A stretch of 64,000 bases of DNA from Bernardetia sp. (GCA_020630575.1 JAHDBD010000010.1:113363-177362); one strand, 5' to 3'; positions 43,195 to 52,063 are shown, counted from the first letter of the stretch. Notes: generated from the letters alone by a model not told the origin. Numbers and translations are program-made.

Positions 43195-45396
43195 TTGGAA
43201 CAATCTGCCGAAAATACTACGAATACTAACACTGAAAATAATATAAGTTCGAATCAAGAACAAAATATAACTAGCACTCAAAATTCTAAAAAGACAGTTG
43301 AAAAAACCGTTTTTGATACAAAAATAGAATTTTTGAAAGGTGTCGGTGGTTTGCGTGCCGAAGTGTTACAAAAAGAACTCAATATCCGTACTTTTGGTGA
43401 TTTGCTGATGCACTTACCTTTTCGTTATGAAGACCGCACACAATTTCAAAAAATCGGATTTATTTCGGAAGAAGATACAGCTGTTCAACTCAAAGGAAGA
43501 CTGCGAAATATTAATCTTTGGGGAGAAGGAAAAAAGAAACGTTTGGAAGCAGTTTTAGAAGATTCATCAGGCGAAGTAAAACTGGTTTGGTTTCGTGGTG
43601 CTGGTTGGGTAGCCAAAAAATTAAAAGACGGACAAGAATATATTGTTTATGGTCGTCCCAATATGTATGGCAGAAATTTCAGTATTGCACATCCAGAAAT
43701 TGATTTGCATATTCCATTAGAAAAAGAAAAAAGTTATTTTCAGCCTGTTTATCACACAAGTGAAAAAATGAAAGCGAAAGGAATGGACAGCAGAGGCATT
43801 TCTAATCTCATGCAAACACTTATCCGTCAAGTACATAAAGAAATTGAGGAAACGTTGCCACCATCTATTATTGAAAAACAAGATTTATTAGATAGAAGAA
43901 GAGCCATTGTTCATATTCATTTTCCAAAGAATACAGAATGGTTAGAAATGGCAAAAAAACGACTAAAATTTGAAGAATTATTTTTTATTCAGCTTCAACT
44001 TTTACAGTTAAAACTGGTCAGAACCGATAAAAATCAAGGTTTAATTTTTGAAAAGACACCAACACTTACCAAGTTTTATAAAGAACATTTACCTTTTGAG
44101 CTTACTGGCGCACAAAAACGAGTTATCAAAGAAATTCATCAAGATGTACAGTCAGGTAGTCAAATGAACCGACTTTTACAAGGCGACGTGGGAAGTGGTA
44201 AAACGATTGTTTCCTTTTTGATTATGCTCATGGGAATTGATTATGAGGCGCAAAGCTGTTTAATGGCTCCTACCGAGATTTTGGCGCAACAACATTATGA
44301 AGGCTTAAAAGGATTTTGTGATTTGTTGGGACTTCGAATTGATATTCTGACAGGCTCAACACGTACAAAGGCAAGACGTGAAATGTTGGCAGACCTAAAA
44401 GATGGAAAAATTAATATTATTGTCGGAACGCACGCACTTTTGGAAGATAGGGTTCAGTTTCAGAAGTTAGGAATTTGTGTAATTGATGAGCAGCACCGTT
44501 TTGGAGTAGCACAACGAGCTAAATTATGGCAAAAAAATGAAGGTTTCTTTCCTCATGTTTTGGTTATGACAGCAACGCCAATTCCTAGAACATTAGCTAT
44601 GACTTTATATGGAGATTTAGATGTTTCTATAATCGATGAGCTGCCAGCAGGACGAAAACCTATCAAAACAGTTCATAAATTTGATGCTCATCGCTTGCGT
44701 GTTTTTGGTTTTATGCAAAGTCAGATTGATTTGGGAAGACAAATTTATTTAGTGTATCCATTAATTGAAGAATCTGAAACGCTAGATTATAAAAATTTGG
44801 AAGATGGATATGAGAGTATTTGCAGAGCTTTTCCAAATGTTCCTGTCAGTATTTTGCATGGAAAAATGAAACCTAATGATAAGGATTTTGAGATGCAACG
44901 TTTTGCAAAAGGAGAAACCAAAATCTTGGTTGCAACAACGGTAATTGAAGTTGGAGTGAATGTTCCAAATGCTTCTGTTATGATTATCGAAAATTCGGAG
45001 CGTTTTGGTCTTTCACAGCTTCATCAGCTTCGTGGGCGTGTTGGGCGTGGAAGTGAGCAATCCTATTGTATCTTGATGAGTGGCTATAAACTCAGTAAAG
45101 AAGGAAAAAAGAGACTTGAAGTAATGGTCAGAACAGTAAATGGTTTTGAGATTGCAGACGAAGATTTGAAATTGCGTGGTGCTGGAGATATTGCAGGAAC
45201 ACAACAAAGTGGTGCAGTAGACTTACGCATTGCAGACCTTGCACGAGATGGCGATATTTTGAAAGTAGCCAGAGATGTAGCACAAGAACTTTTGAAAGAA
45301 GACCCAAAATTAGAAAAAGAAGAAAATCTACCTTTAGTAATTACTTTGGAAAATATCCAAAAAGCACAGACTATTAATTGGAGTAGGATTTCTTAG
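43195..45396 (+). CDS. recG: ATP-dependent DNA helicase RecG
   Basis: This 733-residue protein begins with TTG and a polar lead of about 40 residues. The wedge/OB domain follows (ELNIRTFGDLLMHLPFRYED). The helicase has LLQGDVGSGKT (Walker A, about residues 328-338), VIDEQHRFGVAQR (DEQH box, about 427-439), MTATPIPRTLAMTLYGDLDV and GLSQLHQLRGRVGRG. RecG reverses stalled forks and branch-migrates Holliday junctions. The length and all motifs are normal. No ATG lies in frame at the start, so the low-efficiency TTG may keep its level down. Confidence 0.97.
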   Translation: MEQSAENTTNTNTENNISSNQEQNITSTQNSKKTVEKTVFDTKIEFLKGVGGLRAEVLQKELNIRTFGDLLMHLPFRYEDRTQFQKIGFISEEDTAVQLKGRLRNINLWGEGKKKRLEAVLEDSSGEVKLVWFRGAGWVAKKLKDGQEYIVYGRPNMYGRNFSIAHPEIDLHIPLEKEKSYFQPVYHTSEKMKAKGMDSRGISNLMQTLIRQVHKEIEETLPPSIIEKQDLLDRRRAIVHIHFPKNTEWLEMAKKRLKFEELFFIQLQLLQLKLVRTDKNQGLIFEKTPTLTKFYKEHLPFELTGAQKRVIKEIHQDVQSGSQMNRLLQGDVGSGKTIVSFLIMLMGIDYEAQSCLMAPTEILAQQHYEGLKGFCDLLGLRIDILTGSTRTKARREMLADLKDGKINIIVGTHALLEDRVQFQKLGICVIDEQHRFGVAQRAKLWQKNEGFFPHVLVMTATPIPRTLAMTLYGDLDVSIIDELPAGRKPIKTVHKFDAHRLRVFGFMQSQIDLGRQIYLVYPLIEESETLDYKNLEDGYESICRAFPNVPVSILHGKMKPNDKDFEMQRFAKGETKILVATTVIEVGVNVPNASVMIIENSERFGLSQLHQLRGRVGRGSEQSYCILMSGYKLSKEGKKRLEVMVRTVNGFEIADEDLKLRGAGDIAGTQQSGAVDLRIADLARDGDILKVARDVAQELLKEDPKLEKEENLPLVITLENIQKAQTINWSRIS

Positions 45397-45404
45397 GTTT
45401 ATTA

Positions 45405-45432
45405 TGTTATTAGTGGGACACCAACAACAGCG
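45405..45432. repeat. GTTGGTGTC dispersed repeat, short copy after recG
   Basis: The reverse strand reads CTGTTGTTGGTGTCCCACTA, sharing the GTTGTTGGTGTC core with the repeats at 15864, 18961 and 23828. It sits 9 bp after the recG stop. Confidence 0.5.
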
Positions 45433-45520
45433 AGAACAAGCCATAAACCTCAAAACTATACTTCCCTTTCTGCTTATTTAAGGTTAAGAATTTGCGATTT
45501 GAATAAAAATAATTACAGTT

Positions 45521-45808
45521 ATGGAAGAAATAAAAATGAATGTTGTAGAAATATTTCATTTCAGTACTGGAGTTACAATTTTTGTTGGTAATCTGAATAC
45601 AGAAAATGAAAAGATGTGCCACAGAATTAGCTGGAAATTGCTCAAAGATGGAAAATATATTGATGAAGTTATTAGTACAAATTTTCGTTTTCCTAGTAGA
45701 GTTAATGAAAAGAACCTATTACACTTAGAGGTTATCACTCCTATAAATAAAAACTCTTTAGACACTAAAACACATACTATTGAGTTGATAAAAATAGCAG
45801 AAATATAA
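45521..45808 (+). CDS. Small hypothetical protein
   Basis: This 95-residue protein is soluble, mixed beta/alpha and has no signal peptide. The strand-rich first half (VVEIFHFSTGVTIFVGNL) and a regular hydrophobic pattern could form a small beta barrel, but I cannot name a family. Met6 is an alternative start. It lies between recG and the convergent mutL gene and stops 2 bp before the mutL stop, with no terminator visible. The codon use matches its neighbours, which favours a real gene. Confidence 0.55.
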   Translation: MEEIKMNVVEIFHFSTGVTIFVGNLNTENEKMCHRISWKLLKDGKYIDEVISTNFRFPSRVNEKNLLHLEVITPINKNSLDTKTHTIELIKIAEI

Positions 45809-45810
45809 AC

Positions 45811-47937
45811 TTACAAAAACAACTGCTCAATCATTTCTGTATCTAAAAGCATAAATATTTTCTTTCCATCAGGTGTATAATTGGGTTGCTGACAGGCAAA
45901 AAGCTCATCAATCAGACTTTGCATTTCTTCATTTGAGAAAAAAGTTTTGGCTTGCATAGATGCACGTTTGGCAAAGGCACGCAAAATATTTTCTCGTTTC
46001 GGAATTTTGATGGTTGTTTGATTGTACTTAAACTGCTCTAAAAGTGCTTCTAAAATAGATTCTCCTTTTTCTTTGAGCAAATCAGCAGGAAGACCAATCA
46101 AACGAACTTGTCCTTTTTTCTCTAATTCTTCATTGATTTCTATCGTAAAACCTAAGTTTTTGAGTTCTGGCAAAACCTCTTTCAAAAGCTCATAATCTAC
46201 CACCGAAAAAGTAAGAGTAGGAGGAAAAAGAATTTGTTGAGAAGTGGCACTATTTGCTGTACTTTTCGAAATTCTTTGCTCATAACGTTCGTACAAAATA
46301 CGCTCGTGAGCTGCTGAAGCATCAATCAAAATCATTCCCGATTTAGTCGGACTTGCTACAAAACGACCTGCCACCCAAAAAACATGACGTTTGTCGGTGT
46401 TTTCTATTTTTGATTTAGAAGATTTTATTTCAGCTTCCAATTCAGATTTGGAAAGATTATTTGCTGAACTTCTGAAAGTTACAGGATTTTGAGATTGAGA
46501 ACTTCCGATTGGAGAATTCTCATTTGTGTTTCCTGACTCCTTTTTATTATCATTTTCTGACTTCCAATTCTGATTTCCTATTTCCTCTCTTTGATCGTCA
46601 TTTAGATAAATTCTTTCCCAATTTCGTTGGTTATTTTTTTCTCTTTCTGTTGGTTCTGGTCGCTCGTATTTTTTTAACTCTTTGTTTCTATTAAACGGCT
46701 CGCTAATATAACTTCCATACTTTCCTTTGTTTTCTTCTTTATTATATCTGCCAATAAAGTCTTTATTATCTGTACTCTCATCAACATCATCATACTTTGA
46801 AAAGTCAGAAAAAAATGTTCTTGGTTCTTCTTCGTTATCCTCATCACTTCCTTCAATATTGTTGGTATCTCCACCACCGACGTTACTACGATAATTTGCA
46901 GGATTTAAAAAATTTGCATCTGTATCAAAATCTAAAGGAGAAACGATCTGATGAACTCCCAAAGCCTGTTTAACAGCCGACTGAACAACTACATAAACAG
47001 TCCTTTCATCATCAAATTTTATTTCTGTTTTGGTGGGATGTACGTTTATATCAATCTTTTTTGGATCAATTTCTATGAATAAAACATAAAAAGGATGTGC
47101 ATCTTTTGGTAAAAGTCCTTCGTAAGCCGTCATTACTGCATGATGCAAATAACCACTTTTTATAAATCGATTATTTACAAAAAAATACTGATTTCCTTTT
47201 GTCTTTTTGGCTGCTTGTGGCTTTCCTACATATCCCAAAAGTTTAATTGTTTCTACATCTTCTTGACATGTCAAAAGATTGGATTGATAACTTTTCCCAA
47301 ACATTGCCACAATTCTTCTAGCCAATTTCCCCTCTTTAAGGTTATAAACTTCCTGTCCGTTGTGGTGCATAGAAAAATTTATATGAGGATTTGCTAGTGC
47401 GACACGTTCAAATTCCTGTGTAATATGACGAAGTTCCACCGAATTAGATTTCAAAAATTTTCGGCGTGCTGGTGTATTAAAAAATAAATTCTTTACAGCT
47501 AAAGAAGTTCCTTTTTGTGTAGCCGTTGGTTCATGTTTCTTGACTTCTGAGCCTTCAATATAAATAAGTGTTCCTACTTCTTGGTCTTCTTGTCGTGTAC
47601 GAAGTTCTACCTGTGCAACGGCAGCAACTGAAGCCATTGCCTCTCCTCTAAAACCAAATGTTAAAATATTATATAAATCATCAGGATGTGTTATTTTGGA
47701 TGTTGCATGTCTTTCAAAGCACATTCTAGCATCTGTTTCAGACATTCCCTTTCCATTATCAATAACTTGAATAAGTATTTTTCCTGCATCTTGCAAAACG
47801 AGTTCAATACTTGTAGCTTCTGCATCCACCGAATTTTCTAACATTTCTTTTACCACAGAAGCAGGTCTTTGAACGACTTCTCCAGCAGCAATTTGATTGG
47901 CAAGTGATTCGGGCAGTAAACGGATGATGTCTAACAT
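45811..47937 (-). CDS. mutL: DNA mismatch repair protein MutL
   Basis: This 708-residue protein has the GHKL ATPase of MutL: IAAGEVVQRPASVVKEMLEN, SVDAEATSIEL, IDNGKGM, HATSKI and FGFRGEAMASVAAV. A long acidic, Asn- and Glu-rich linker (about 340-510) leads to the C-terminal dimerisation domain. The endonuclease motif DQHA(x)2E(x)4E appears as DASAAHERILYE, and the region of CPHGRP reads TPDGKK. Two metal-ligand positions are thus altered, so nicking activity is doubtful. MutS is not in the window. Confidence 0.96.
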   Translation of the reverse strand: MLDIIRLLPESLANQIAAGEVVQRPASVVKEMLENSVDAEATSIELVLQDAGKILIQVIDNGKGMSETDARMCFERHATSKITHPDDLYNILTFGFRGEAMASVAAVAQVELRTRQEDQEVGTLIYIEGSEVKKHEPTATQKGTSLAVKNLFFNTPARRKFLKSNSVELRHITQEFERVALANPHINFSMHHNGQEVYNLKEGKLARRIVAMFGKSYQSNLLTCQEDVETIKLLGYVGKPQAAKKTKGNQYFFVNNRFIKSGYLHHAVMTAYEGLLPKDAHPFYVLFIEIDPKKIDINVHPTKTEIKFDDERTVYVVVQSAVKQALGVHQIVSPLDFDTDANFLNPANYRSNVGGGDTNNIEGSDEDNEEEPRTFFSDFSKYDDVDESTDNKDFIGRYNKEENKGKYGSYISEPFNRNKELKKYERPEPTEREKNNQRNWERIYLNDDQREEIGNQNWKSENDNKKESGNTNENSPIGSSQSQNPVTFRSSANNLSKSELEAEIKSSKSKIENTDKRHVFWVAGRFVASPTKSGMILIDASAAHERILYERYEQRISKSTANSATSQQILFPPTLTFSVVDYELLKEVLPELKNLGFTIEINEELEKKGQVRLIGLPADLLKEKGESILEALLEQFKYNQTTIKIPKRENILRAFAKRASMQAKTFFSNEEMQSLIDELFACQQPNYTPDGKKIFMLLDTEMIEQLFL

Positions 47938-48043
47938 AAAAAATTACGAATTAGAAATTACGAACTGAAAGACGACGTAAGTCAATTACGAAAGTAGTTC
48001 GTAAGCAATTTATGGTTTTAAGAGGTTTAAATTATAAAAGTAA

Positions 48044-48478
48044 ATGAATACCTTTAAATTAGATTTTTTTGATTTATCACTTACTCAAAGTTCGGCAAAT
48101 TTGAGCGAGCAAACAAATGATACAACCAAACAACTAAAAATCATGGTATTTCGTTTTATAAAAAAAATACAAAATTTATTTCGTTCTTTTATTCTTATGC
48201 AAAATCAGAAATATATTCCCGTTGATTGTGGTTTTTATGACAATTTAGAAGCCTTTGCCACTACTAAAAAAACAGTAACAATCCATTATTTAGACTCAGA
48301 TTATGACACAATTATTCATCAAAAAATTAAAGTTAAGGATTTAGAAACCAAAAACGGAGAGGAATTTATGATTTTTGAAGTAGAATCAACTAAAGAAAAA
48401 ATTAAAATTCGTTTGGATAGATTAATTGATATTGATGGAATAACAGTTCCAAAAAATGGCGAATCTTGTCTTTTATAA
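48044..48478 (+). CDS. Rof-like Rho-binding antiterminator family protein
   Basis: This 144-residue frame ends in a domain (about residues 57-135) that matches Rof/YaeO: YIPVDCGFYDNLEAFATTKK, TVTIHYLDSDYDTI, KDLETKNGEEFMIFE and IRLDRLIDIDG. Rof binds Rho and blocks its entry on RNA. The first 51 residues are not part of the domain, and Met52 (MQNQKYIPVDC, at 48197) may be the true start. Its 3' end overlaps the peroxidase gene by 6 bp in convergent orientation. Calling it Rho-binding in Bacteroidota is inference from the fold. Confidence 0.7.
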   Translation: MNTFKLDFFDLSLTQSSANLSEQTNDTTKQLKIMVFRFIKKIQNLFRSFILMQNQKYIPVDCGFYDNLEAFATTKKTVTIHYLDSDYDTIIHQKIKVKDLETKNGEEFMIFEVESTKEKIKIRLDRLIDIDGITVPKNGESCLL

Positions 48479-49471
48479 ACATTCCAAAAATGCTAACAAA
48501 GCCTTTTTTTCTTCTGAATTCAAATCTAGTTCAAGCGTCGACGCTTGAACTAGATTTGCACTTCCATCATGCAAATAAGGAAAGGTTTTGGAAATATGTC
48601 TTAAAGTTGGTGTTTTGAATTTTAAATAATCACTAGGATGTTCAGTAATTCGTTGTCTTCCTAGTTCGTTTTTATCTGCATTTTTATTTATGAGATTTGT
48701 TATCGCATCTAAATGAGCAAAATGAAACTGATAATCTGAAAATAAAGGCGCAGGATGACAAGAGTTACAATGTTGATTAAAAAGTTCTTGTCCTTTTAAT
48801 TCTAAATTTGAAAAGGTAGCTTTATTTTGCTGAATACTATCCCATTTTGTTATAAAATTAAAATCAGAATTAGGAGGAGAAGGTGAAACAATTGTCCGTT
48901 GATATTGTGCTAATGCTCTAAAAATAAGTGCATTTGTAACACTGTCACTTCCAAAAGCATTTTTAAATAAAGCAGGATAACTTTTATCTTTTTGCAATAA
49001 AATTGGTAATTTTTTCAAATCCATTGCCATTTCGTCTGGGTGTTGAAGTGGCGCAGCAGGAAGTGACTCAAGGTTTTTTATTCCTCCGTCTAAAAAAAGT
49101 CCGTTTTCTGCATAAGCTATATTTATTAGCGTGGGCGTATTGCGAGAAAGTTTCTTTTTAGTTGTTCCTAGAGTGCTTTTTTCTAAATTATCAGTAAAAT
49201 AGAGTTCTGGATTATGACAAGTCGCACACGAAATGTTACCGTTTTTGGATAATTTTGTATCAAAGAAAAGCATTTTGCCCAAAATTACACCTTCTTTTGT
49301 GGTTATATTTTGAGAAGGTTCTTTTGGGAGAGAAGGCATATAAGGAGGCAAAACTGTTTTATATTCTTCATTTTCATCAAATTTATTTTCGTTTTCACAA
49401 GAAAAAGCAAGCAACAAAATAGCAATTAATACAGCTAAATAAAGAGAAAAATTATGTCTTATTCGGTTCAT
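48473..49471 (-). CDS. Di-haem cytochrome c peroxidase/MauG-family lipoprotein
   Basis: This 332-residue protein has a lipoprotein signal (AVLIAILLLAFSCEN; Cys26 is lipidated). Two haem c sites follow: CATCHNPELYFTDN and CNSCHPAPLFSDY. KMLFFDTKLSKNGNISCATC and HISKTFPYLHDGSA are family segments. It would reduce peroxide or oxidise a protein in the periplasm. After HDGSA the usual loop is replaced by NLVQASTLEL, encoded by a 38-bp palindrome, before the end EEKKALLAFLECL. The start codon overlaps the divergent RING-like gene by 18 bp. Confidence 0.9.
   Translation of the reverse strand: MNRIRHNFSLYLAVLIAILLLAFSCENENKFDENEEYKTVLPPYMPSLPKEPSQNITTKEGVILGKMLFFDTKLSKNGNISCATCHNPELYFTDNLEKSTLGTTKKKLSRNTPTLINIAYAENGLFLDGGIKNLESLPAAPLQHPDEMAMDLKKLPILLQKDKSYPALFKNAFGSDSVTNALIFRALAQYQRTIVSPSPPNSDFNFITKWDSIQQNKATFSNLELKGQELFNQHCNSCHPAPLFSDYQFHFAHLDAITNLINKNADKNELGRQRITEHPSDYLKFKTPTLRHISKTFPYLHDGSANLVQASTLELDLNSEEKKALLAFLECL
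48521..48558. repeat. In-frame 38-bp perfect palindrome inside the peroxidase gene
   Basis: A perfect inverted repeat is centred on GTCGAC. Its core, TTCAAGCGTCGACGCTTGAA, is identical to the palindrome in nuoN, and the arms extend to CAAATCTAG and CTAGATTTG. It lies within the last 30 codons of the peroxidase gene, keeps the frame open and encodes LVQASTLEL. Confidence 0.95.
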
Positions 49472-50302
49472 ACATTAAATATAGAAAATCATTCCCACAT
49501 AATTGGAAGGCAAGATGGAGTTACTGGAGATACAATAAAGGCAAATGATGAAATCGTTTTTTGTGCGGCTTGTCAGTCTGTTTTTTTGAAAGATAGCTGG
49601 GAATATATGAAAAATCAGCATTGTGAGCAATCTCAGACGCTGAATTTTGTTCCTTCTCCTATTCCAAAACTCATTATTCGTAAGGGAGATAAGTCAAACG
49701 ATAAATTAATCTATGAAGTCAAAGATGAGTTCAGATATGAAGTTCATAGAGTTTTGGATATTCTTTCAGAGTTTAAAACAAAGTATTCATCTATTCTAAT
49801 TTCTTTTAGTTTGGTTGCTTTGCTATGGTATAATGTCCCAAAAAAATATGGTATTTTTGAAGAAAATGGCGCATTAATACTTCTCATTTCATTTGTCATT
49901 CTATTTGTAGGATATATATATAGAAACTCATCAAAGAATTATAAAACTAAAAAAACAAAGGAATTTAGCGAACTAAAAATCTTAGAAACAGGAATTATAG
50001 TAAATGAAAAATTTTATTATTACAATCAAATAGAAACTATAAGTTCTCATAAAAATAAAGACAACCATTATTTGGTTATCAAACTAAAAAATAATCAGAC
50101 AATTACGAAACATCTTCCTATCAGAAATTACGAACGAACCAAACCTTTTTATATTGCACTTGCTTGGGCTGCACAGTTTGTAGAAATTCATTTTGAAGCA
50201 GAAGATAATAGAGAACAAGGACTTTTGAGAAGCGTCGTGAAAAATTATGCAGGAAACCTTTTTTTAGTCGAACATCTTTCAAGTTTTGGTTCTAGTAATT
50301 AA
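49454..50302 (+). CDS. RING-like module membrane protein, paralog D
   Basis: This 282-residue family member has HSHIIGRQDGVTGD, IVFCAACQSVFLKDSWEYM and QHCEQ, so the C-x2-C...H-C set is complete. Two transmembrane helices (about 115-155) are followed by a PH-like domain (about 170-282) containing LKILETGIIVNEKFYYYNQI and FYIALAWAAQFVEIHF. It is the first of a tandem pair with paralog E, and the first 35 residues are nearly identical in both. Its 5' end overlaps the peroxidase gene on the other strand by 18 bp. The function is unknown. Confidence 0.75.
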   Translation: MSYSVHTLNIENHSHIIGRQDGVTGDTIKANDEIVFCAACQSVFLKDSWEYMKNQHCEQSQTLNFVPSPIPKLIIRKGDKSNDKLIYEVKDEFRYEVHRVLDILSEFKTKYSSILISFSLVALLWYNVPKKYGIFEENGALILLISFVILFVGYIYRNSSKNYKTKKTKEFSELKILETGIIVNEKFYYYNQIETISSHKNKDNHYLVIKLKNNQTITKHLPIRNYERTKPFYIALAWAAQFVEIHFEAEDNREQGLLRSVVKNYAGNLFLVEHLSSFGSSN

Positions 50303-50317
50303 ATTTTTTAATACAAA

Positions 50318-51163
50318 ATGAATATACATAAACTAAATATAGAAAATCATTCCCATATAATTGGAAGGCAAGACGGAATTACTGGGGATAGTATAAAAGA
50401 AGACGATGAAGTGGTTTTTTGTGCTGCCTGTCAGTCTGTTTTTTTGAAAGATAGTTGGAAGTATATGAGTGGAAAACATTGTGATCAGTTCAGAACACTT
50501 CGTTTTATGCCTGAACCTACTCCAAATTTGATTATTAGAAATGGAATCAAGATAACAGAAAATGTAATCTTTGAGTTTAAGAATGAATTTCTTTCTCAAA
50601 TAAATGAGTTGATAAAATTAGTTGTTCCTTTTGCAATGCGAAATATTTTTTTACTTCTAGCTAGTGTAGTAATAGCCTTGATGTGGATTTTTATTCCAAA
50701 TGATGCTTATAATGGGCAAAAAACTGAATATACTTTGTTTCTATCAGTAATTATACTTTTTGTTAGTCATTACTTCAAGCCAATGTGGACTGAAACTAGA
50801 AGCAAAGAATTAGAAAATCTAGACTTTATCAATACTAATTCAGGATTGAAAATCTTAGAAACAGGAATTATTCTTGGAAAGAATTTTCATAATTACAATC
50901 AAATACAAAAAGTTACTACTTCAAAATCAGAGAAAAAACACAAATTTACTATTGAGCTAAAAGACAACTCAAAATTCACTAAAGATTTTTCTTTGAAAAA
51001 TTATGAACGAACCAAACCATTTTATTTAGCACTTGCTTGGACTGCACAGTTTGTAGAAGTTCATTTTCAAGCAGAAGATAAAAGAGAACAAAGACTTTTG
51101 AGAAGAATAGAACAAAATTATGCAGGTAGAATTTTTATAGCAGAAAGCTCTGCTCTCTCGTAA
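50318..51163 (+). CDS. RING-like module membrane protein, paralog E
   Basis: This 281-residue tandem copy of paralog D lies 15 bp downstream. Module: HSHIIGRQDGITGD, VVFCAACQSVFLKDSWKYM, KHCDQ. Two transmembrane helices (about 105-150) are followed by the PH-like tail with LKILETGIILGKNFHNYNQI and FYLALAWTAQFVEVHF. D and E are more alike at the ends than in the membrane part, so the helices may set specificity. It is followed by a convergent RsbW-like gene and a shared hairpin. Confidence 0.75.
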   Translation: MNIHKLNIENHSHIIGRQDGITGDSIKEDDEVVFCAACQSVFLKDSWKYMSGKHCDQFRTLRFMPEPTPNLIIRNGIKITENVIFEFKNEFLSQINELIKLVVPFAMRNIFLLLASVVIALMWIFIPNDAYNGQKTEYTLFLSVIILFVSHYFKPMWTETRSKELENLDFINTNSGLKILETGIILGKNFHNYNQIQKVTTSKSEKKHKFTIELKDNSKFTKDFSLKNYERTKPFYLALAWTAQFVEVHFQAEDKREQRLLRRIEQNYAGRIFIAESSALS

Positions 51164-51182
51164 AGATTTTTTCAAAATAAAA

Positions 51183-51207
51183 AAAGCAACTTTTTTGAAG
51201 TTGCTTT
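51183..51207 (-). terminator. Terminator of the RsbV/RsbW-like operon
   Basis: A 10-bp stem (AAAGCAACTT with AAGTTGCTTT) and a 5-nt loop have a long T run on the minus strand. It also lies 20 bp after paralog E and may serve both convergent transcripts. Confidence 0.8.
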
Positions 51208-51256
51208 CATAAAATAGTTTCTATCTATCTGAAATATTTTTAATTCATAATTTTTT

Positions 51257-51673
51257 CTAAGTAGCTAGTCTTTTAGACACTCTACAAATATTAGCAGAAC
51301 CACTTCTCTCATATTGTATTTCGTCCATTATTTTTTTGACTAGAATAAGCCCGATTCCTCCACTTCTTTTATCTGCAATGATTTCTTGCATATCAGGTTC
51401 TTTATAAGAAAGCAAATCAAAACTTGGTGCGCTTTCATCTTTTATTTCAAATACAAATTGATTATCCTTTCTGCTTACACTTACTTCTATATCTTCTTTC
51501 GGATTACACTTGTGGGAATGAATTATCAGGTTGGCACAGAGTTCGTCTACTGCCAAAACCATCAGATTTATATCTATCGGCGAAATTGCATGCTGCTTGA
51601 GTGCTCCCTCAACAAAGTTGCGAACTCTGCTAAGATTGTTTTTCAAACAAGAAATTCGAATGCTATGAATCAT
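51257..51673 (-). CDS. RsbW-like anti-sigma factor / Ser protein kinase
   Basis: This 138-residue protein has a GHKL-type HATPase fold of the RsbW/SpoIIAB group. The N-box is VDELCANLIIHSH, the G1 region is FEIKDESAPSFD, and the G2 region is GGIGLILVKKIMDEIQYE. Such proteins bind and inhibit a sigma factor or other target and phosphorylate their STAS antagonist. The gene for that antagonist lies 54 bp upstream on the same strand. The sigma factor is not in the window, so the target may not be a sigma factor. Confidence 0.9.
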   Translation of the reverse strand: MIHSIRISCLKNNLSRVRNFVEGALKQHAISPIDINLMVLAVDELCANLIIHSHKCNPKEDIEVSVSRKDNQFVFEIKDESAPSFDLLSYKEPDMQEIIADKRSGGIGLILVKKIMDEIQYERSGSANICRVSKRLAT

Positions 51674-51727
51674 TTATTATTTATTGAACTTTATAGCTAG
51701 TGATTATTATGCTAATGAATTAGCTTT

Positions 51728-52063
51728 TTATTTAGCTCTACTTTTTGCTTCATCTTTTGTTTTTGTTATCGGAATTATTTCATCTAAACCTAAGATTCTA
51801 AAAACCTTTAGTACTTTATCATTCATCCCATATAAAACCAAACTGATATTTCTAGCTTCACATTCTTGCAAATGAGAAGTAAAAACGCCAATTCCAGGTG
51901 ATGAAATATAATCTAAACGATTACAGTCTACCAAAATTGGATTACGATTTTCTCCAATGGCTTTGGCAAGCACTTTATCTAGCTTAATAGAAGAAGAGGC
52001 ATCTAAATCTCCATCAATGCTAATAATATAGTTTTTGTCCTCTTCAGTAAATTTGACTTCCAT
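51728..52063 (-). CDS. STAS-domain anti-sigma factor antagonist (RsbV-like)
   Basis: This 111-residue protein is one STAS domain: ISIDGDLDASSSIKLDKVL, PILVDCNRLDYISSPGIGVF and NISLVLYGMNDKVLKVFRIL. The D-x-I-S-S-P-G motif holds the Ser that RsbW-like kinases phosphorylate and SpoIIE-type phosphatases restore. It is first in an operon with the RsbW-like gene. It is a plausible substrate of the three SpoIIE phosphatases in the window. RING-like paralogs flank the operon on both sides. Confidence 0.92.
   Translation of the reverse strand: MEVKFTEEDKNYIISIDGDLDASSSIKLDKVLAKAIGENRNPILVDCNRLDYISSPGIGVFTSHLQECEARNISLVLYGMNDKVLKVFRILGLDEIIPITKTKDEAKSRAK

Noticed and set aside
51257..52063. Sigma-factor gene next to the RsbV/RsbW-like pair
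   Set aside because: No sigma-70-like domain is encoded within several genes on either side; the neighbours are RING-like paralogs.
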